Source of the DNA: Urechidicola croceus
Lineage (GTDB): Bacteria > Bacteroidota > Bacteroidia > Flavobacteriales > Flavobacteriaceae
Assembly (NCBI GenBank): GCA_905181865.1
Contig: CAJIZG010000002.1
Coordinates: 186,001-250,000, forward strand
Direction: 5' to 3'
Length of the DNA: 64,000 nt
The translations under genes and the position numbers were made by a program. This document shows positions 18,801 to 27,473 of this stretch, piece after piece. How positions within the stretch are numbered: the first letter of the stretch is position 1; each line of letters begins with the position of its first letter. The notes beneath the pieces were generated by a model that was given only the letters and a program-made list of their open reading frames with translations, was not told the origin of the DNA and did no database searches.

Positions 18801-19144
18801 ATTCACTTCGTGATCTTTTTTCCGATCACTGGACACCACAAAATACCAATGCCAAATATCCTCTGATTAGCAGGAATACAGATGCTTATGTATCGGATCG
18901 CTGGATTGAAGATGGTTCTTACATGCGCTTGAAAAATATAGAATTGGCATATAATATTCCAATTGAAAATAACTGGTTAAGAAGTGCACAGTTTTATTTG
19001 AGTGGACAAAACCTGATTACCCTGACTGATTACTCCTGGTGGGATCCTGAAGTCAATTCAAGGGGAGCCAGTCAACTGGGTATTGATCATTACAGTTACC
19101 CTATTGCTAAAACCGTTACAGTTGGTGTAAGGGTAGGATTTTAG
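15827..19144 (+). CDS. SusC/RagA TonB-dependent transporter with STN signalling domain
   Basis: A 1105-residue outer-membrane importer for large oligosaccharides. Layout: signal sequence (about 22-44, ending NTTYSQ), STN secretin/TonB signalling domain (about 50-115: DLINVPVGHVLEEIESKTDF), carboxypeptidase-D-like beta domain (about 145-215: VSGFVTDEDGNPLPGASILE), TonB box/plug start (EEVVIVGYGTVKKSDLTGSV), plug with IRGTNSVQGGNEPLYVIDGF and DASATAIYGSRGANGV, then the beta-barrel ending in TVGVRVGF. The STN domain indicates substrate-triggered signalling to the FecR/sigma pair upstream. It is paired with the SusD 48 bases downstream. This is the only SusC in the window. Confidence 0.95.
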   Translation: MKKLLNKKRSLHRQSIKFDLKMKLSTLLMFVAVFTLQANTTYSQKTKVSLDLINVPVGHVLEEIESKTDFKFVYKIRDVNLNRMITVKANKKLVTKILNNIFSSTNTSYKVLDTQIFLVEKKSDEVTAIKELPLKIIEVQDIEVSGFVTDEDGNPLPGASILEKGTTKGTESDFDGNFSLNVTNANATLVVAYIGYLSQEIAVAGQEEVAIALIEDAANLEEVVIVGYGTVKKSDLTGSVGQMKAKEINSYPATNVMQSMSGRVAGVQVIQSTGAPGAGVSIRIRGTNSVQGGNEPLYVIDGFPYSGSPTNINNSDIESIEVLKDASATAIYGSRGANGVVLISTKQGKAGNTKVDIETSYSSQTLRKKLELMNGEEYATVANIQAENDGVPLYFTQQEVAAFGEGTDWQDLVFQKAPIKSTNINIRGGNASTQYSIGGSVFGQEGIIKGSDYNRYSLRTNINHEISKKFSLRLSNTMSYLSRKRRDSGGGARGTTLIGGVIASAPISNPYNADGTLTVLGNAYPFVHVGLTNPLNFINEQDSEAKTNVVLTNLSFIYKITPELSIKLAGGIENRDNRSDTYTTRNFLNSPGSASVSTNQFRSLLSENTINYDKTYGEKHRISAVAGFTYQDFISTSLSASGTGFLSDVFETHNLGASATPGIPSSGYSKAVLSSYLGRVNYSYNDKYLMTISFRTDGSSRYSEGNKWGSFPSAALAWRMGEEDFMKEVDFISDLKIRTSWGLTGSQAISPYTTLNLLNAGLTVINNQLVNTFAPGSRLPGDLQWETTEQFDIGFDLGLLENRFFVTADYYNKTTSDLLNTVVLPSSLGFTSTIQNVGSVQNRGFELGVTAKVLTGDFNWELSSNISFNRNKVTKLYNGEDIFTSRVSIVVLNENVQILKEGSPIGQFWGFVEDGYDDEGFINIVDQNGDGSINSEDKTFIGDANPDFIYGLNSNMSYKNFELSLFIQGSQGNDIFNTSVILPTNDFGLGINSLRDLFSDHWTPQNTNAKYPLISRNTDAYVSDRWIEDGSYMRLKNIELAYNIPIENNWLRSAQFYLSGQNLITLTDYSWWDPEVNSRGASQLGIDHYSYPIAKTVTVGVRVGF

Positions 19145-19192
19145 AGGTGTAATACGTGAATTTTGATAAACAAATAACAAAAAACAAATGAT

Positions 19193-20674
19193 ATGAAAAA
19201 TATTAGAACGATATATAATTATTTTCATGGTTTATACACGCTTAAAACCATGGGCTTTTTTGGTCTTGCTATGCTGACTTTGTGTATGTCATGTGAAGAC
19301 CTGTTAGATGAAGAGCCGAAGAATATAGCCGCCGAATTATTTTATAATACAGCTGAAGAATTAGAGACGGGAGTAAATGCAATTTACCAGCCAATGCGTA
19401 GTGATAGAGCAAGTTTTTTAGTTGTGCTAGACGCACATACCGATTGGGGATATGGAAGAGGAAGTAGGGCCAATTATAATAGTTTTTCCGGGTTTAATAC
19501 TGGCAAAATAAATACTGCAGCTGGCCAGTGGAACCGGTTTTATGCGAGCATACGGAATGCCAATTTTATAATCAAAAATGCACCTCAGGCTTCTTCAGTA
19601 AACCAATCAGAAATAGATGAGTTCGTCGCTGAATCGAAATATTTGCGCGCTATGGCGTATTTTGACCTGGTTAGGAACTGGGGTGGGTTGCCATTGCGAA
19701 CGGAGCTTAATATGGAGGAAAAAGATGCTAATAAAAGCACTCCTTCAGAAATTTATGATTTTATCTTGGCAGATTTAATTGATGCCGAAAAAAACCTTCC
19801 TGAAGATCCGAAGGATATAGGTAGGCCAACTAAATATGCAGCGAAAATGTTTCTTGCAGATGTTTATTTAACTCTGGGGATGTATGCTGAGGCGCGTGAT
19901 AAGGCCGATGAGGTAATCAAGTCAAACAAATTTTCTTTAGTGCCTGTGACATCAATTGAGGACTTTCAGTTTAACCTGTATGGTCCTGAACTGCTAACTT
20001 CTTCAGAAGAAATTTTTTCTTTCAAATATACCCGTCAGCCAGGTTTTGGTAACTTTTTGTTGTTCATATTGAATCATCCAAGCACCGAGCTCTTCAATTT
20101 TGGTGGGGCGTATGCACATTATAGTGATGCTGTCAACCCATTTTATATTTCATGGAACGACAATGATTTACGAAAGGCATTGTGGGACCAGATAGATTTT
20201 GGTTTGGGAACGACCACACTTGTCTCAAAAAAATTTATTGAGCCTTCATCCCCAACTAGAAATGATGCTGGTAATGATAACCCAATATACCGTTATGCCG
20301 AAGCACTGTTGATATATGCCGAAGCGGCTGCAAGAGCTGCGAGTGGCCCTACCACAGAAGCAATGGAAGCACTAAATCAAGTGCATCGCAGGGGTTTTGG
20401 AAATGATCCTGAAACTCCTTCAGCCGTGGATTTCGATATTGCGGATTATGACGCGACCTCTTTTGTGGATTTAGTACTTCGGGAAAGAGCGTATGAATTT
20501 ATATTCGAAGGAAAACGTTGGTATGATCTAAAAAGAACTGGCACGGCAGCAGCAACCATCCTTGATGTTAAAGGGATTACTATTGCTGAAAAACACTATT
20601 TATGGCCAATCCCAACGGCCGAATTGGACTTTAATGATCTGATGGGGCCTGAAGACCAAAATCCCGGTTATTAA
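19193..20674 (+). CDS. SusD/RagB-family glycan-binding lipoprotein
   Basis: A 493-residue surface lipoprotein that forms the lid of the SusC channel and binds the glycan. The lipobox is LCMSC near residue 34. N-terminal SusD features are DLLDEEPKNI and ELETGVNAIYQPMRS; TPR-like helices follow (KYLRAMAYFDLVRNWGGLPL, YAAKMFLADVYLTLGMYAEA). The C-terminal block ERAYEFIFEGKRWYDLKRTG and the WPIPTAELDFN end are hallmarks of the family. It directly follows susC and is closed by a hairpin at 20694. Confidence 0.95.
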   Translation: MKNIRTIYNYFHGLYTLKTMGFFGLAMLTLCMSCEDLLDEEPKNIAAELFYNTAEELETGVNAIYQPMRSDRASFLVVLDAHTDWGYGRGSRANYNSFSGFNTGKINTAAGQWNRFYASIRNANFIIKNAPQASSVNQSEIDEFVAESKYLRAMAYFDLVRNWGGLPLRTELNMEEKDANKSTPSEIYDFILADLIDAEKNLPEDPKDIGRPTKYAAKMFLADVYLTLGMYAEARDKADEVIKSNKFSLVPVTSIEDFQFNLYGPELLTSSEEIFSFKYTRQPGFGNFLLFILNHPSTELFNFGGAYAHYSDAVNPFYISWNDNDLRKALWDQIDFGLGTTTLVSKKFIEPSSPTRNDAGNDNPIYRYAEALLIYAEAAARAASGPTTEAMEALNQVHRRGFGNDPETPSAVDFDIADYDATSFVDLVLRERAYEFIFEGKRWYDLKRTGTAAATILDVKGITIAEKHYLWPIPTAELDFNDLMGPEDQNPGY

Positions 20675-20693
20675 AAGACATCACTTGTTAACA

Positions 20694-20745
20694 AAATAAG
20701 AACCTAAAGCCTTAGAAATAAGTCTGAGTCTTGAGGTTCTTATTT
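20694..20745 (+). terminator. Hairpin after susD
   Basis: A perfect 12-bp inverted repeat AAATAAGAACCT (20694-20705) / AGGTTCTTATTT (20734-20745) with a 28-base loop, between susD and the EF-hand protein gene. The long loop makes it a moderate terminator; it may attenuate read-through from susCD into the following genes. Confidence 0.6.
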
Positions 20746-20794
20746 CGCAAACTAAAGTTAGATAGTTCCAATCAATTAATTTTATTAATAATTT

Positions 20795-21970
20795 ATGAAA
20801 AAAAACAATAATTTTAAAAACAAATCATCTGCGTTTAGGTTAAATCACCGTTTGTTTTTCCTTACGGACCTGGTGATTATAGCTTTTTTGGTATTACCTC
20901 AATTTAATGTTGCAGTTTTCGCTCAGGAAAAGAGCGAACAATTTCTTGATCCCGAACTTGAGATGGCCATTATCAGACAACTCAATCTGGAAGAGAGAAT
21001 CGCGAACCGCCAGGCGGTTTTGCCAAAAAATACAAAAGAACTAATTGGAGGCGAGGACGTCTCCGGAGAATGGATCTGCTTCACGACCATGTTTTTAAAT
21101 GGCCCGACGGGGAAGGGCATCATGTATGTGAACCTGAAACAGGACGGAGAGGCAATCTCCGGAATCAATGGGCAGCTCAAACATCCCTTCGATCCTCCAT
21201 CGACCATCAGAATTATCGCTGAAAGAACTACGCGAGGACTCATCAAAGGCAAGTGGTATAAGGGAAATCGCACCCACATGATGGTGCTGGAACGTCAGGG
21301 TATTTCTAATAGTAGGATGCCCTCGGCCCAGACCTGGGCAATCTTCACGGCCGTGATTGCCGGTGACGGCAGAACTGCCACAGGTCAGTTAGTCAACCAT
21401 GGGGGTAATTATGGAACCATGCTTATGGTGAAACGAGAAGCGCTGGCCGACTATCAGCACTTGCTAACGGACGAGGGACGGCAGGCTGCAGAGGCACAAA
21501 GGCTTACAGGAATCGCAAAACTGGAGGCCGGCCTATCAGAGAAGTCATTGCAAAGCACGCAAACCTTTTGGTGGAAATCGGACAAGAACAAGGACGGCTA
21601 CATTTCTTACGAGGAGTTTCCGCACCCGGATTGGCACCGGGCCAATCTCAATAGCGATGAATTCCTGAGTTGGGAAGAGGAACTGATAGATAGGGCATTG
21701 AGGCCGCTCGCGCGGCAGGGCGAGTATCAGAAGAAGTATGCGTCTTCCCCAAAAAAGGAGTGGTCTTCCTGGCATGAATGGGGTATTGAAAAGCCCGATT
21801 TTGAATGGCTATTCCCATTCATTGACAGGAATCGTGACGGGAAAATCACCGCCAACGAATACACTGCATTCGAGGGTCAGGTAAAGACCTACCTCGACAA
21901 GTCCGTTCCTAAAAGAAACGAACGGGGAGAAACCGGAATAGAAGTTTATAAAAGGATGACTGGTCAGTAG
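20795..21970 (+). CDS. Secreted EF-hand module protein, stand-alone
   Basis: A 391-residue secreted protein of no recognised family. The N-terminal signal region (about 10-43) shares a distinctive pattern with the two FAD oxidoreductases downstream (NKSSAxRLN, PQFNV, VAQ). From residue about 48 (QFLDPELEMAIIRQLNLEER) to the end it is homologous to the C-terminal 320 residues of the oxidoreductase at 24128. This part has a beta-rich section (SGEWICFTTMFLNGPTGKG, QLVNHGGNYGTMLMVKRE) that may be a lipocalin-like barrel. EF-hand loops DKNKDGYISYEEF (about 263) and DRNRDGKITANEY (about 345) follow, with a weaker half-hand NLNSDEFLSWEEE between. Calcium binding is likely; function unknown. Codon use is more G+C-rich than susCD. 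Confidence 0.75.
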   Translation: MKKNNNFKNKSSAFRLNHRLFFLTDLVIIAFLVLPQFNVAVFAQEKSEQFLDPELEMAIIRQLNLEERIANRQAVLPKNTKELIGGEDVSGEWICFTTMFLNGPTGKGIMYVNLKQDGEAISGINGQLKHPFDPPSTIRIIAERTTRGLIKGKWYKGNRTHMMVLERQGISNSRMPSAQTWAIFTAVIAGDGRTATGQLVNHGGNYGTMLMVKREALADYQHLLTDEGRQAAEAQRLTGIAKLEAGLSEKSLQSTQTFWWKSDKNKDGYISYEEFPHPDWHRANLNSDEFLSWEEELIDRALRPLARQGEYQKKYASSPKKEWSSWHEWGIEKPDFEWLFPFIDRNRDGKITANEYTAFEGQVKTYLDKSVPKRNERGETGIEVYKRMTGQ

Positions 21971-22061
21971 CGGAAAAGTCAGTCGCAAAAGGCAGGTCTA
22001 TCGCGGAAAACGTCGTGGAATTCAAAGGAAGAATGGAACACTGATAATAAACTAGACTTAG

Positions 22062-23039
22062 ATGAACATGAATAAAATTATAAAAGCACTGGTAGTAGCC
22101 CTATTTGTATTTTCGAGCAGTTTTGCTACAGAGAGTGCTAAAATACCTCAGGTTTTATTGTGGCCGGGGACTCCACCAGGCGCCAAGGTAGGTGATGCAG
22201 AAAAAGCGGAGCAAAGAGTCGCCGCCATTAAAAATGGAACCCATAAGGCTTTTAAAGGTAGCCTTCGTAATATCCGTGTGCCTGCGATGGATGTGTATCT
22301 GCCTGCAAAAGAAACGCAAACGGGAGTTGCGATGGTCTTGTTCTGTGGGGGAGCGTACAGGGGAGTCGCCATCGGCGCAGAAGGGCTGCCCATGCAAAAA
22401 TTCCTCAATGAACGCGGCATTGCTGTTTTTATGGTAGGGTACCGTTGCGAGCCGTTTAATCATCCGGTTCCCTTATGGGATGCCCAACGAGCCATGCGAA
22501 TCGTCCGCAGCCGCGCCAGAGAATTCGGTATCGATCCCAATAAAATAGGCGCCATGGGGTTTTCTGCCGGTGGGCATGTGGTCTCGACCTTGTGCGTGCA
22601 CTACGATGAGGCATTTGGCTATACAGCAATGGATGAAATCGATCAAGTCAGCGCACGACCAGATTTTACTTGTCTTATTTATCCATTGATTTCAATGAGG
22701 ACAGAACTTACCCATGCAGTAAGTCGCAAGCTCTTACTAGGAGGTAATCCGTCTGAAGAATTGATTGCCACCTTGTCAAATAACGAACAAGTTGACAAGA
22801 ATACACCGCCGACCTTTCTGGCCCATGGAACAGCTGACGATGTGGTTCATCACGAGAATTCTCTGCGCTATCACGAGGCCTGCAGAAAGAAGGGTGTGGA
22901 GACACAATTGCTTCTTGTCAAAAATGGCAAACATGGTCCGGGGAAACTCGATGGCAAGCCCTCAATTCGTATGGCCAGCGAAGAATATGTCGATTCAATG
23001 CTGAAGTGGATTGAAGTAACATTAAAGTCACAACCTTAG
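22062..23039 (+). CDS. Secreted alpha/beta-hydrolase, carbohydrate-esterase-like
   Basis: A 325-residue secreted protein with signal peptide (ALVVALFVFSSSFA). The fold is an alpha/beta-hydrolase of the acetylxylan-esterase/BD-FAE type: VLFCGGAYRGVAIGAEG is the oxyanion HGGG-like region (here CGGA), IGAMGFSAGGHVVSTL is the nucleophile elbow G-x-S-x-G, FLAHGTADDVVHHENS carries the acid, and KNGKHGPG the catalytic His. Such enzymes remove acetyl or acyl groups from plant and algal glycans. It follows the EF-hand gene by 91 bases in the G+C-richer block. An esterase of glycan decorations is the best fit; exact substrate unknown. Confidence 0.82.
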   Translation: MNMNKIIKALVVALFVFSSSFATESAKIPQVLLWPGTPPGAKVGDAEKAEQRVAAIKNGTHKAFKGSLRNIRVPAMDVYLPAKETQTGVAMVLFCGGAYRGVAIGAEGLPMQKFLNERGIAVFMVGYRCEPFNHPVPLWDAQRAMRIVRSRAREFGIDPNKIGAMGFSAGGHVVSTLCVHYDEAFGYTAMDEIDQVSARPDFTCLIYPLISMRTELTHAVSRKLLLGGNPSEELIATLSNNEQVDKNTPPTFLAHGTADDVVHHENSLRYHEACRKKGVETQLLLVKNGKHGPGKLDGKPSIRMASEEYVDSMLKWIEVTLKSQP

Positions 23040-23078
23040 ACAGAAGTTGCGGTCACCAAACTGGTGAAGGGAAAGTAA

Positions 23079-23210
23079 CTCTCGCCGGAAAATGAATTGG
23101 CCATCATCAGGCAGCTTAATATAGAAGACAGAATCAACGAAATCAGCGAAGTGGTTGAAATCATTAAACTTTATAAAGAATATCACTATGTTGAAGCATT
23201 AAAGAGGTAA
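23079..23210 (+). pseudogene. Remnant of an EF-hand module head
   Basis: In the 237-base gap before the HAD gene an open frame without start reads LSPENELAIIRQLNIEDRI, then diverges (NEISEVVEIIKLYKEYHYVE) and stops at 23208. The first part matches the opening of the module found at 20939 (LDPELEMAIIRQLNLEERI) and 26290 (LDPELELAVIKQLNHEDRL). It is a broken third copy of that module. A following 19-codon ORF (23214-23273) has no recognisable features. Confidence 0.6.
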
Positions 23211-23276
23211 CAGATGAATTATTATAAAGGAGCCTTGGGGTTGAAGATTAACCAGAATTTTGAAGATAAATAAAAA

Positions 23277-24074
23277 ATGGAAGAGTTAAAAACCAAAAAT
23301 CGAAGAGAATTTTTAGCCCACTTTTCTTTGTTAAGCGCAACAGCCCTTTTACCCATCTCCTGGAAAAATGTTTCCCAGGAAATCAAAACTAACAATATGG
23401 CAAATTACACATTGGCTTTCGATGTTTATGGAACATTAATAAACACTTCCAGCGTTTATACTTCTTTACGGAAATTAGTTGGAGACAAGTCGAAATTATT
23501 TGTAGAAACCTGGAGAAACAAACAGTTGGAATATTCCTATAGACAGGGCTTAATGAATAGATTTGAAGGATTTTCTACCTGTACAAAGTATGCACTTGAT
23601 TATACCTGCGATTATTGTCAGGTAAGCCTTAGCTTAGCGCAAAAGACCAACTTATTAAATGAGTATTTGGTTTTACCTGCCTTTTCTGATGTAAAAGAAA
23701 GTTTACCCAAATTAAAAGATGCCAATCATCGGTTATTTGCTTTTTCCAATGGTGAAAAAACGACAGTGACAAATCTTTTAAAAAATGCCAATATTTTACA
23801 TTTTTTCGAAGGCGTAGTAAGTGTAGAAAAAACAAAAGTCTTCAAACCTAGCCCAATTGTTTATAAGCACTTTAATGATGTGACTAACTCAGAGAAGGAA
23901 AATACCTGGTTGATCTCCGGCAATCCTTTTGATGTGATAGGAGCATTGTCTTATGGGATGAATTCAGCCTGGGTACAACGTACAAAAGAAACAATTTGGG
24001 ATCCGTGGACTTATGAACCTACCGTAATAATTAATCAACTAACAGAGTTAAATTCAAAATTATCCCATAAATAA
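23277..24074 (+). CDS. HAD hydrolase, haloacid-dehalogenase type II-like, with Tat-like signal
   Basis: A 265-residue protein. The N-terminus KNRREFLAHFSLLSATALLP looks like a twin-arginine signal (RREFL plus hydrophobic stretch), unusual for this mostly cytoplasmic family. HAD motifs: nucleophile FDVYGTLIN (Asp near residue 49), FSNG (motif II), KTKVFKPSP (Lys of motif III), and ISGNPFDVIGAL (motif IV variant of the SSNxxD loop of L-2-haloacid dehalogenases). The cap helix region contains CTKYALDYTCDYC. An internal Met (NMANYTLAFD) would give a cytoplasmic form of normal size, so the export call is tentative. Substrate unknown; a 2-halo acid or a sugar phosphate are options. Confidence 0.78.
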   Translation: MEELKTKNRREFLAHFSLLSATALLPISWKNVSQEIKTNNMANYTLAFDVYGTLINTSSVYTSLRKLVGDKSKLFVETWRNKQLEYSYRQGLMNRFEGFSTCTKYALDYTCDYCQVSLSLAQKTNLLNEYLVLPAFSDVKESLPKLKDANHRLFAFSNGEKTTVTNLLKNANILHFFEGVVSVEKTKVFKPSPIVYKHFNDVTNSEKENTWLISGNPFDVIGALSYGMNSAWVQRTKETIWDPWTYEPTVIINQLTELNSKLSHK

Positions 24075-24126
24075 GTAACACTTGTTTAAGAGGGAAAATT
24101 ATGTCAGAAAGTATATTAAGAATTAT

Positions 24127-24357
24127 TATGAAATCCAACGATAATATGAAAAACAAATCATCTGCATGTAGGTTAAATCGCTCTTTGTCTTTCCTTACGC
24201 TATGGGCAGTCATAGCTTTCCTCTTTTCCCCCCAATTTAATGTTACTGCTGTAGCCCAGAATACGGACTATGATGTAGTTGTCATTGCCGGTACACCAGC
24301 TGGGATCGCGGCGGCAATTGCCGCAGGGCGAACAGGGAAAACCGTACTCATCATCGA
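24127..24357 (+). repeat. 231-base direct repeat, copy 1
   Basis: By eye this stretch is base-for-base the same as 27243-27473, from one base before the ATG of the first FAD oxidoreductase through its signal peptide and the FAD-binding G-x-x-x-G loop. The first difference is A24358 versus G27474; beyond it the two genes drop to ordinary paralogue similarity. Confidence 0.9.
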
Positions 24358-27241
24358 ACAGTCCCCGGTATTGGGAGGAATGCTTGCCTCGGGGGTCCTG
24401 AGATTGGATGATCATATCCGGCAGGCGAATAGTGGCATCATGGAAGAGTTCCGGCAACGGGTAAAGACCTACCATCGGACAGTGCTCGCAAACGACCCCC
24501 TGGTGAAAGCACATAGGCAACAGCCTATTAATCTGACTTGGAATGTAGCCGAAGGACAGGCCTGGGAACCCCATACTGCAGCTAGGATCTATGCGGAAAT
24601 GGTGGCTGAAGTGCCGACAATCACGACTCGTTTTAACGAAGTTGCGATTGATGTGAAATTGGAAGGAGACCGTGTCGTGGGGGTGATCACGCAAGATCGC
24701 GACAATCAGGGAAAACTTGGAAAGAAGCATGAATATAACGGTCGTGTTTTCATTGATGCGACTTACTCGGCTGATCTTGCGGCCTTTGCAGGGGTGCCAT
24801 TTCGCATAGGCAGGGAAGCCCGTTCGAAAGAAGAACCACATGCAGGACTCATCTATACCGATGCATTCGGATCGAAGCCAGGGGTGCTCAGAGGCACGAT
24901 TTTCCCCGGCAGCACGGGAGAAGCGGACAATCGGACACAGGCTTTCACCTTCCGCATGACGGGAAAGGATTACGGCCGACCGGACCACCCTTATCGGATG
25001 AAAGCTCCGCCTAAGGATTATAATCCGGCAAAGTATACATGGAATACGAATCAGAAACCCATCATACCCAATGGCAAATTCGATTTGCTCGGCATCAACT
25101 ATGGAGCTGATCTGACCAGGCACTCAACCGACTTTGTGCTGGCCGACTGGAAGGAACGGGCAAAAATTGAGGAAATCTTTCGCAACCACTCCCTGGGCTG
25201 GATGTATTACATCCAGACTGAGGGAGGCTCTCCGAATGTCGGGCTCGCAGATGATGAGTTCACGGACAATGGTAACTTCCCTTATCGCCTGTATGTGCGT
25301 CAGGGGCGCCGGATCGAGGGGCTATATACCCTGACAGAAAGCGATCTCCACAAGGATCTTCGTGGCAACGGGATTCGCCCCCCCTTGCATCCGGAATCGG
25401 TGGCGATTGGCTTGTACCCAATTGATGCGCACAACGTCCAGGGCCCGACCAGACCTAGCGCGGGTCCGTATGGGGAAGGCGCCGCAGAAGGAGACGTTCA
25501 CCTGGAGGACGTCACTGGCCCTTATCAGATCCCCTACGGCGTGATGGTTCCCAGGAATCGCAAGGGTTTGCTTTTTCCGGTTGGCATTTCTTCGACCCAT
25601 CTGGCCATTTCGAGTGTTCGAATGGAGCCCCCATGGTCCTCCCTGGGAGAAGCTGCCGGGGTTGCAGCAGCGCTTTCCCTGGACAGCGGACGCGAACTCA
25701 GTGAGCTGGCTGTCAGCGACATCCAGGATGAATTGCTGAAATACGGTAATATCCTGTTCTTCTACAAAGACCTGCCCGCCGATGCGCCAGAATTTGAAGC
25801 TGTCCAGAAGCTGAGTCTGCTAGGAGCGGTAGATGGAGATGAAAATTATTATTTCCGTCCCGATCAGTCAATCACTATGGGAGAATTTGCCCGTATGGTG
25901 GTGAAGGGGCTTGATATTCCAATCAGCATCACCGCGGCTCATTTTAGCGATGTACCCCGTGGGCACCCGGCGTTCAAGTTTATGGAGACCCTGTACGATT
26001 ATTCGACGCAATCCACAGAGCCCTTCTTTGATTATGAAATTCGTAATTACCTGAACTATTGGTGGCAGAATCAATCAGGGGTTGGCCCGCCAGTTTTTGC
26101 TTATCCAAACCAAAGCGTAGCAGGTGGGAAAGCCACGAGCATCATTTCGGGCTTGCTAAAAAAACCTATTGCCCCATGGCATACGCCAGATGCCAATCTG
26201 ACCCGGGGAGAAGCAGCACGGTTGATCTACCACCATGTAAAACCCAAGGTAGAGATGATGCCAACCGAAGCAGTGGCTGAAGATAAGGAGCAATTTCTCG
26301 ATCCTGAACTTGAGTTGGCCGTCATCAAACAGCTTAATCATGAAGACAGACTTGTCAACCGGCAGCCGGTATTGTCCAAAGCGGAAGGAGGAATAAATGG
26401 AGGCGATGATATTTCAGGGGAATGGCTCGGCTTCACCACGATGTTTCTGAATGCTTCAACAGGGAGAGGCATCATTCATATGCGTTTGGAGCAGGACGGG
26501 GATAAAATTACAGGAACCCTCGATCAGCTTAAACATCCTTTCGATTCGTTAGGGACTACCAGGGCAGTTGACAAAGGAGTAGGTCGGGCCAATATGCAAG
26601 GCGAGCTGATCAGGCATCCAGTCAACAGCATGGCGGTGCTGCATCGCAACAATATCAACAACAACTTCAGGGCAATTTTCACTATGACAATTGATGGGGA
26701 AGGAAAAACCGCTATTGGACAGTTGGTCAACTCCATTGGGGTATACGGTACAATGTTCATGGTGAAACGTGAGGTGCTCAGCAATTACCAACATTTGTTG
26801 ACCGAAGAAGGAAGAAAGTCCGAGTATGTAGAAAGGCCCAAAAACATTGGCCAATTGGAAGCCATCTTCACGGAAAAACAAATGGAGAAGGCGCGCAAAT
26901 GGTTTTGGTCTTCGGACAAAGCACCGAGAGACGGAAAGATTTCTTTCGATGAGTTCCCGCACTCAGATTGGCACCGGGCCAATCTCAATGGCGATGAATT
27001 TCTGAGCTGGGAGGAGGAATTGATAAACAGGGCCATGAGGTATATCTCTGATCAATCTTATCTCAAGAAGCACGGCGCTTCGAAAAAAACGCAGTGGACT
27101 TCGAAGTACGACTGGAACAAAGACAAACCTGGTTTTGAATGGGCCTTCCCGGTCCTTGACAGGAATTATGATGGGATGATTAGTGTCTCCGAATACGAAG
27201 CGTTTATTACCCAGAAAAGGAAGTTCGATGAACCTAAATAA
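24128..27241 (+). CDS. Secreted FAD-dependent oxidoreductase with SLH-like repeats and C-terminal EF-hand module
   Basis: About 1037 residues from the ATG at 24128; an upstream in-frame ATG at 24101 is less likely because the paralogue at 27244 starts at the equivalent site. Layout: signal peptide ending VAQ; FAD_oxidored-type Rossmann domain (YDVVVIAGTPAGIAAAIAAG, ESVAIGLYPIDAHNVQ, SSTHLAISSVRMEPPW, GEAAGVAAALSLDSG); S-layer-homology-like repeats from about residue 575 (FRPDQSITMGEFARMVVKGL, HFSDVPRGHPAFKFMETLYD, LTRGEAARLIYHH); and from about 718 the same module as the protein at 20795, with EF-hands near 930 and 1010. It probably oxidises a carbohydrate-derived substrate outside the cytoplasm; substrate and electron acceptor unknown. 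The gene is strikingly G+C-rich for this window. Confidence 0.8.
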   Translation: MKSNDNMKNKSSACRLNRSLSFLTLWAVIAFLFSPQFNVTAVAQNTDYDVVVIAGTPAGIAAAIAAGRTGKTVLIIEQSPVLGGMLASGVLRLDDHIRQANSGIMEEFRQRVKTYHRTVLANDPLVKAHRQQPINLTWNVAEGQAWEPHTAARIYAEMVAEVPTITTRFNEVAIDVKLEGDRVVGVITQDRDNQGKLGKKHEYNGRVFIDATYSADLAAFAGVPFRIGREARSKEEPHAGLIYTDAFGSKPGVLRGTIFPGSTGEADNRTQAFTFRMTGKDYGRPDHPYRMKAPPKDYNPAKYTWNTNQKPIIPNGKFDLLGINYGADLTRHSTDFVLADWKERAKIEEIFRNHSLGWMYYIQTEGGSPNVGLADDEFTDNGNFPYRLYVRQGRRIEGLYTLTESDLHKDLRGNGIRPPLHPESVAIGLYPIDAHNVQGPTRPSAGPYGEGAAEGDVHLEDVTGPYQIPYGVMVPRNRKGLLFPVGISSTHLAISSVRMEPPWSSLGEAAGVAAALSLDSGRELSELAVSDIQDELLKYGNILFFYKDLPADAPEFEAVQKLSLLGAVDGDENYYFRPDQSITMGEFARMVVKGLDIPISITAAHFSDVPRGHPAFKFMETLYDYSTQSTEPFFDYEIRNYLNYWWQNQSGVGPPVFAYPNQSVAGGKATSIISGLLKKPIAPWHTPDANLTRGEAARLIYHHVKPKVEMMPTEAVAEDKEQFLDPELELAVIKQLNHEDRLVNRQPVLSKAEGGINGGDDISGEWLGFTTMFLNASTGRGIIHMRLEQDGDKITGTLDQLKHPFDSLGTTRAVDKGVGRANMQGELIRHPVNSMAVLHRNNINNNFRAIFTMTIDGEGKTAIGQLVNSIGVYGTMFMVKREVLSNYQHLLTEEGRKSEYVERPKNIGQLEAIFTEKQMEKARKWFWSSDKAPRDGKISFDEFPHSDWHRANLNGDEFLSWEEELINRAMRYISDQSYLKKHGASKKTQWTSKYDWNKDKPGFEWAFPVLDRNYDGMISVSEYEAFITQKRKFDEPK

Positions 27242-27242
27242 G

Positions 27243-27473
27243 TATGAAATCCAACGATAATATGAAAAACAAATCATCTGCATGTAGGTTAAATCGCTCT
27301 TTGTCTTTCCTTACGCTATGGGCAGTCATAGCTTTCCTCTTTTCCCCCCAATTTAATGTTACTGCTGTAGCCCAGAATACGGACTATGATGTAGTTGTCA
27401 TTGCCGGTACACCAGCTGGGATCGCGGCGGCAATTGCCGCAGGGCGAACAGGGAAAACCGTACTCATCATCGA
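27243..27473 (+). repeat. 231-base direct repeat, copy 2
   Basis: Second copy of the stretch at 24127-24357, covering the start, signal peptide and FAD loop of the second oxidoreductase gene. The offset between copies is 3116 bases. Confidence 0.9.

Noticed and set aside
24200-25123. 307-codon open frame on the minus strand opposite the FAD oxidoreductase gene
   Set aside because: Its translation is Cys/His/Ser-rich without family pattern and exists because the G+C-rich plus-strand gene has few stop codons in antisense.
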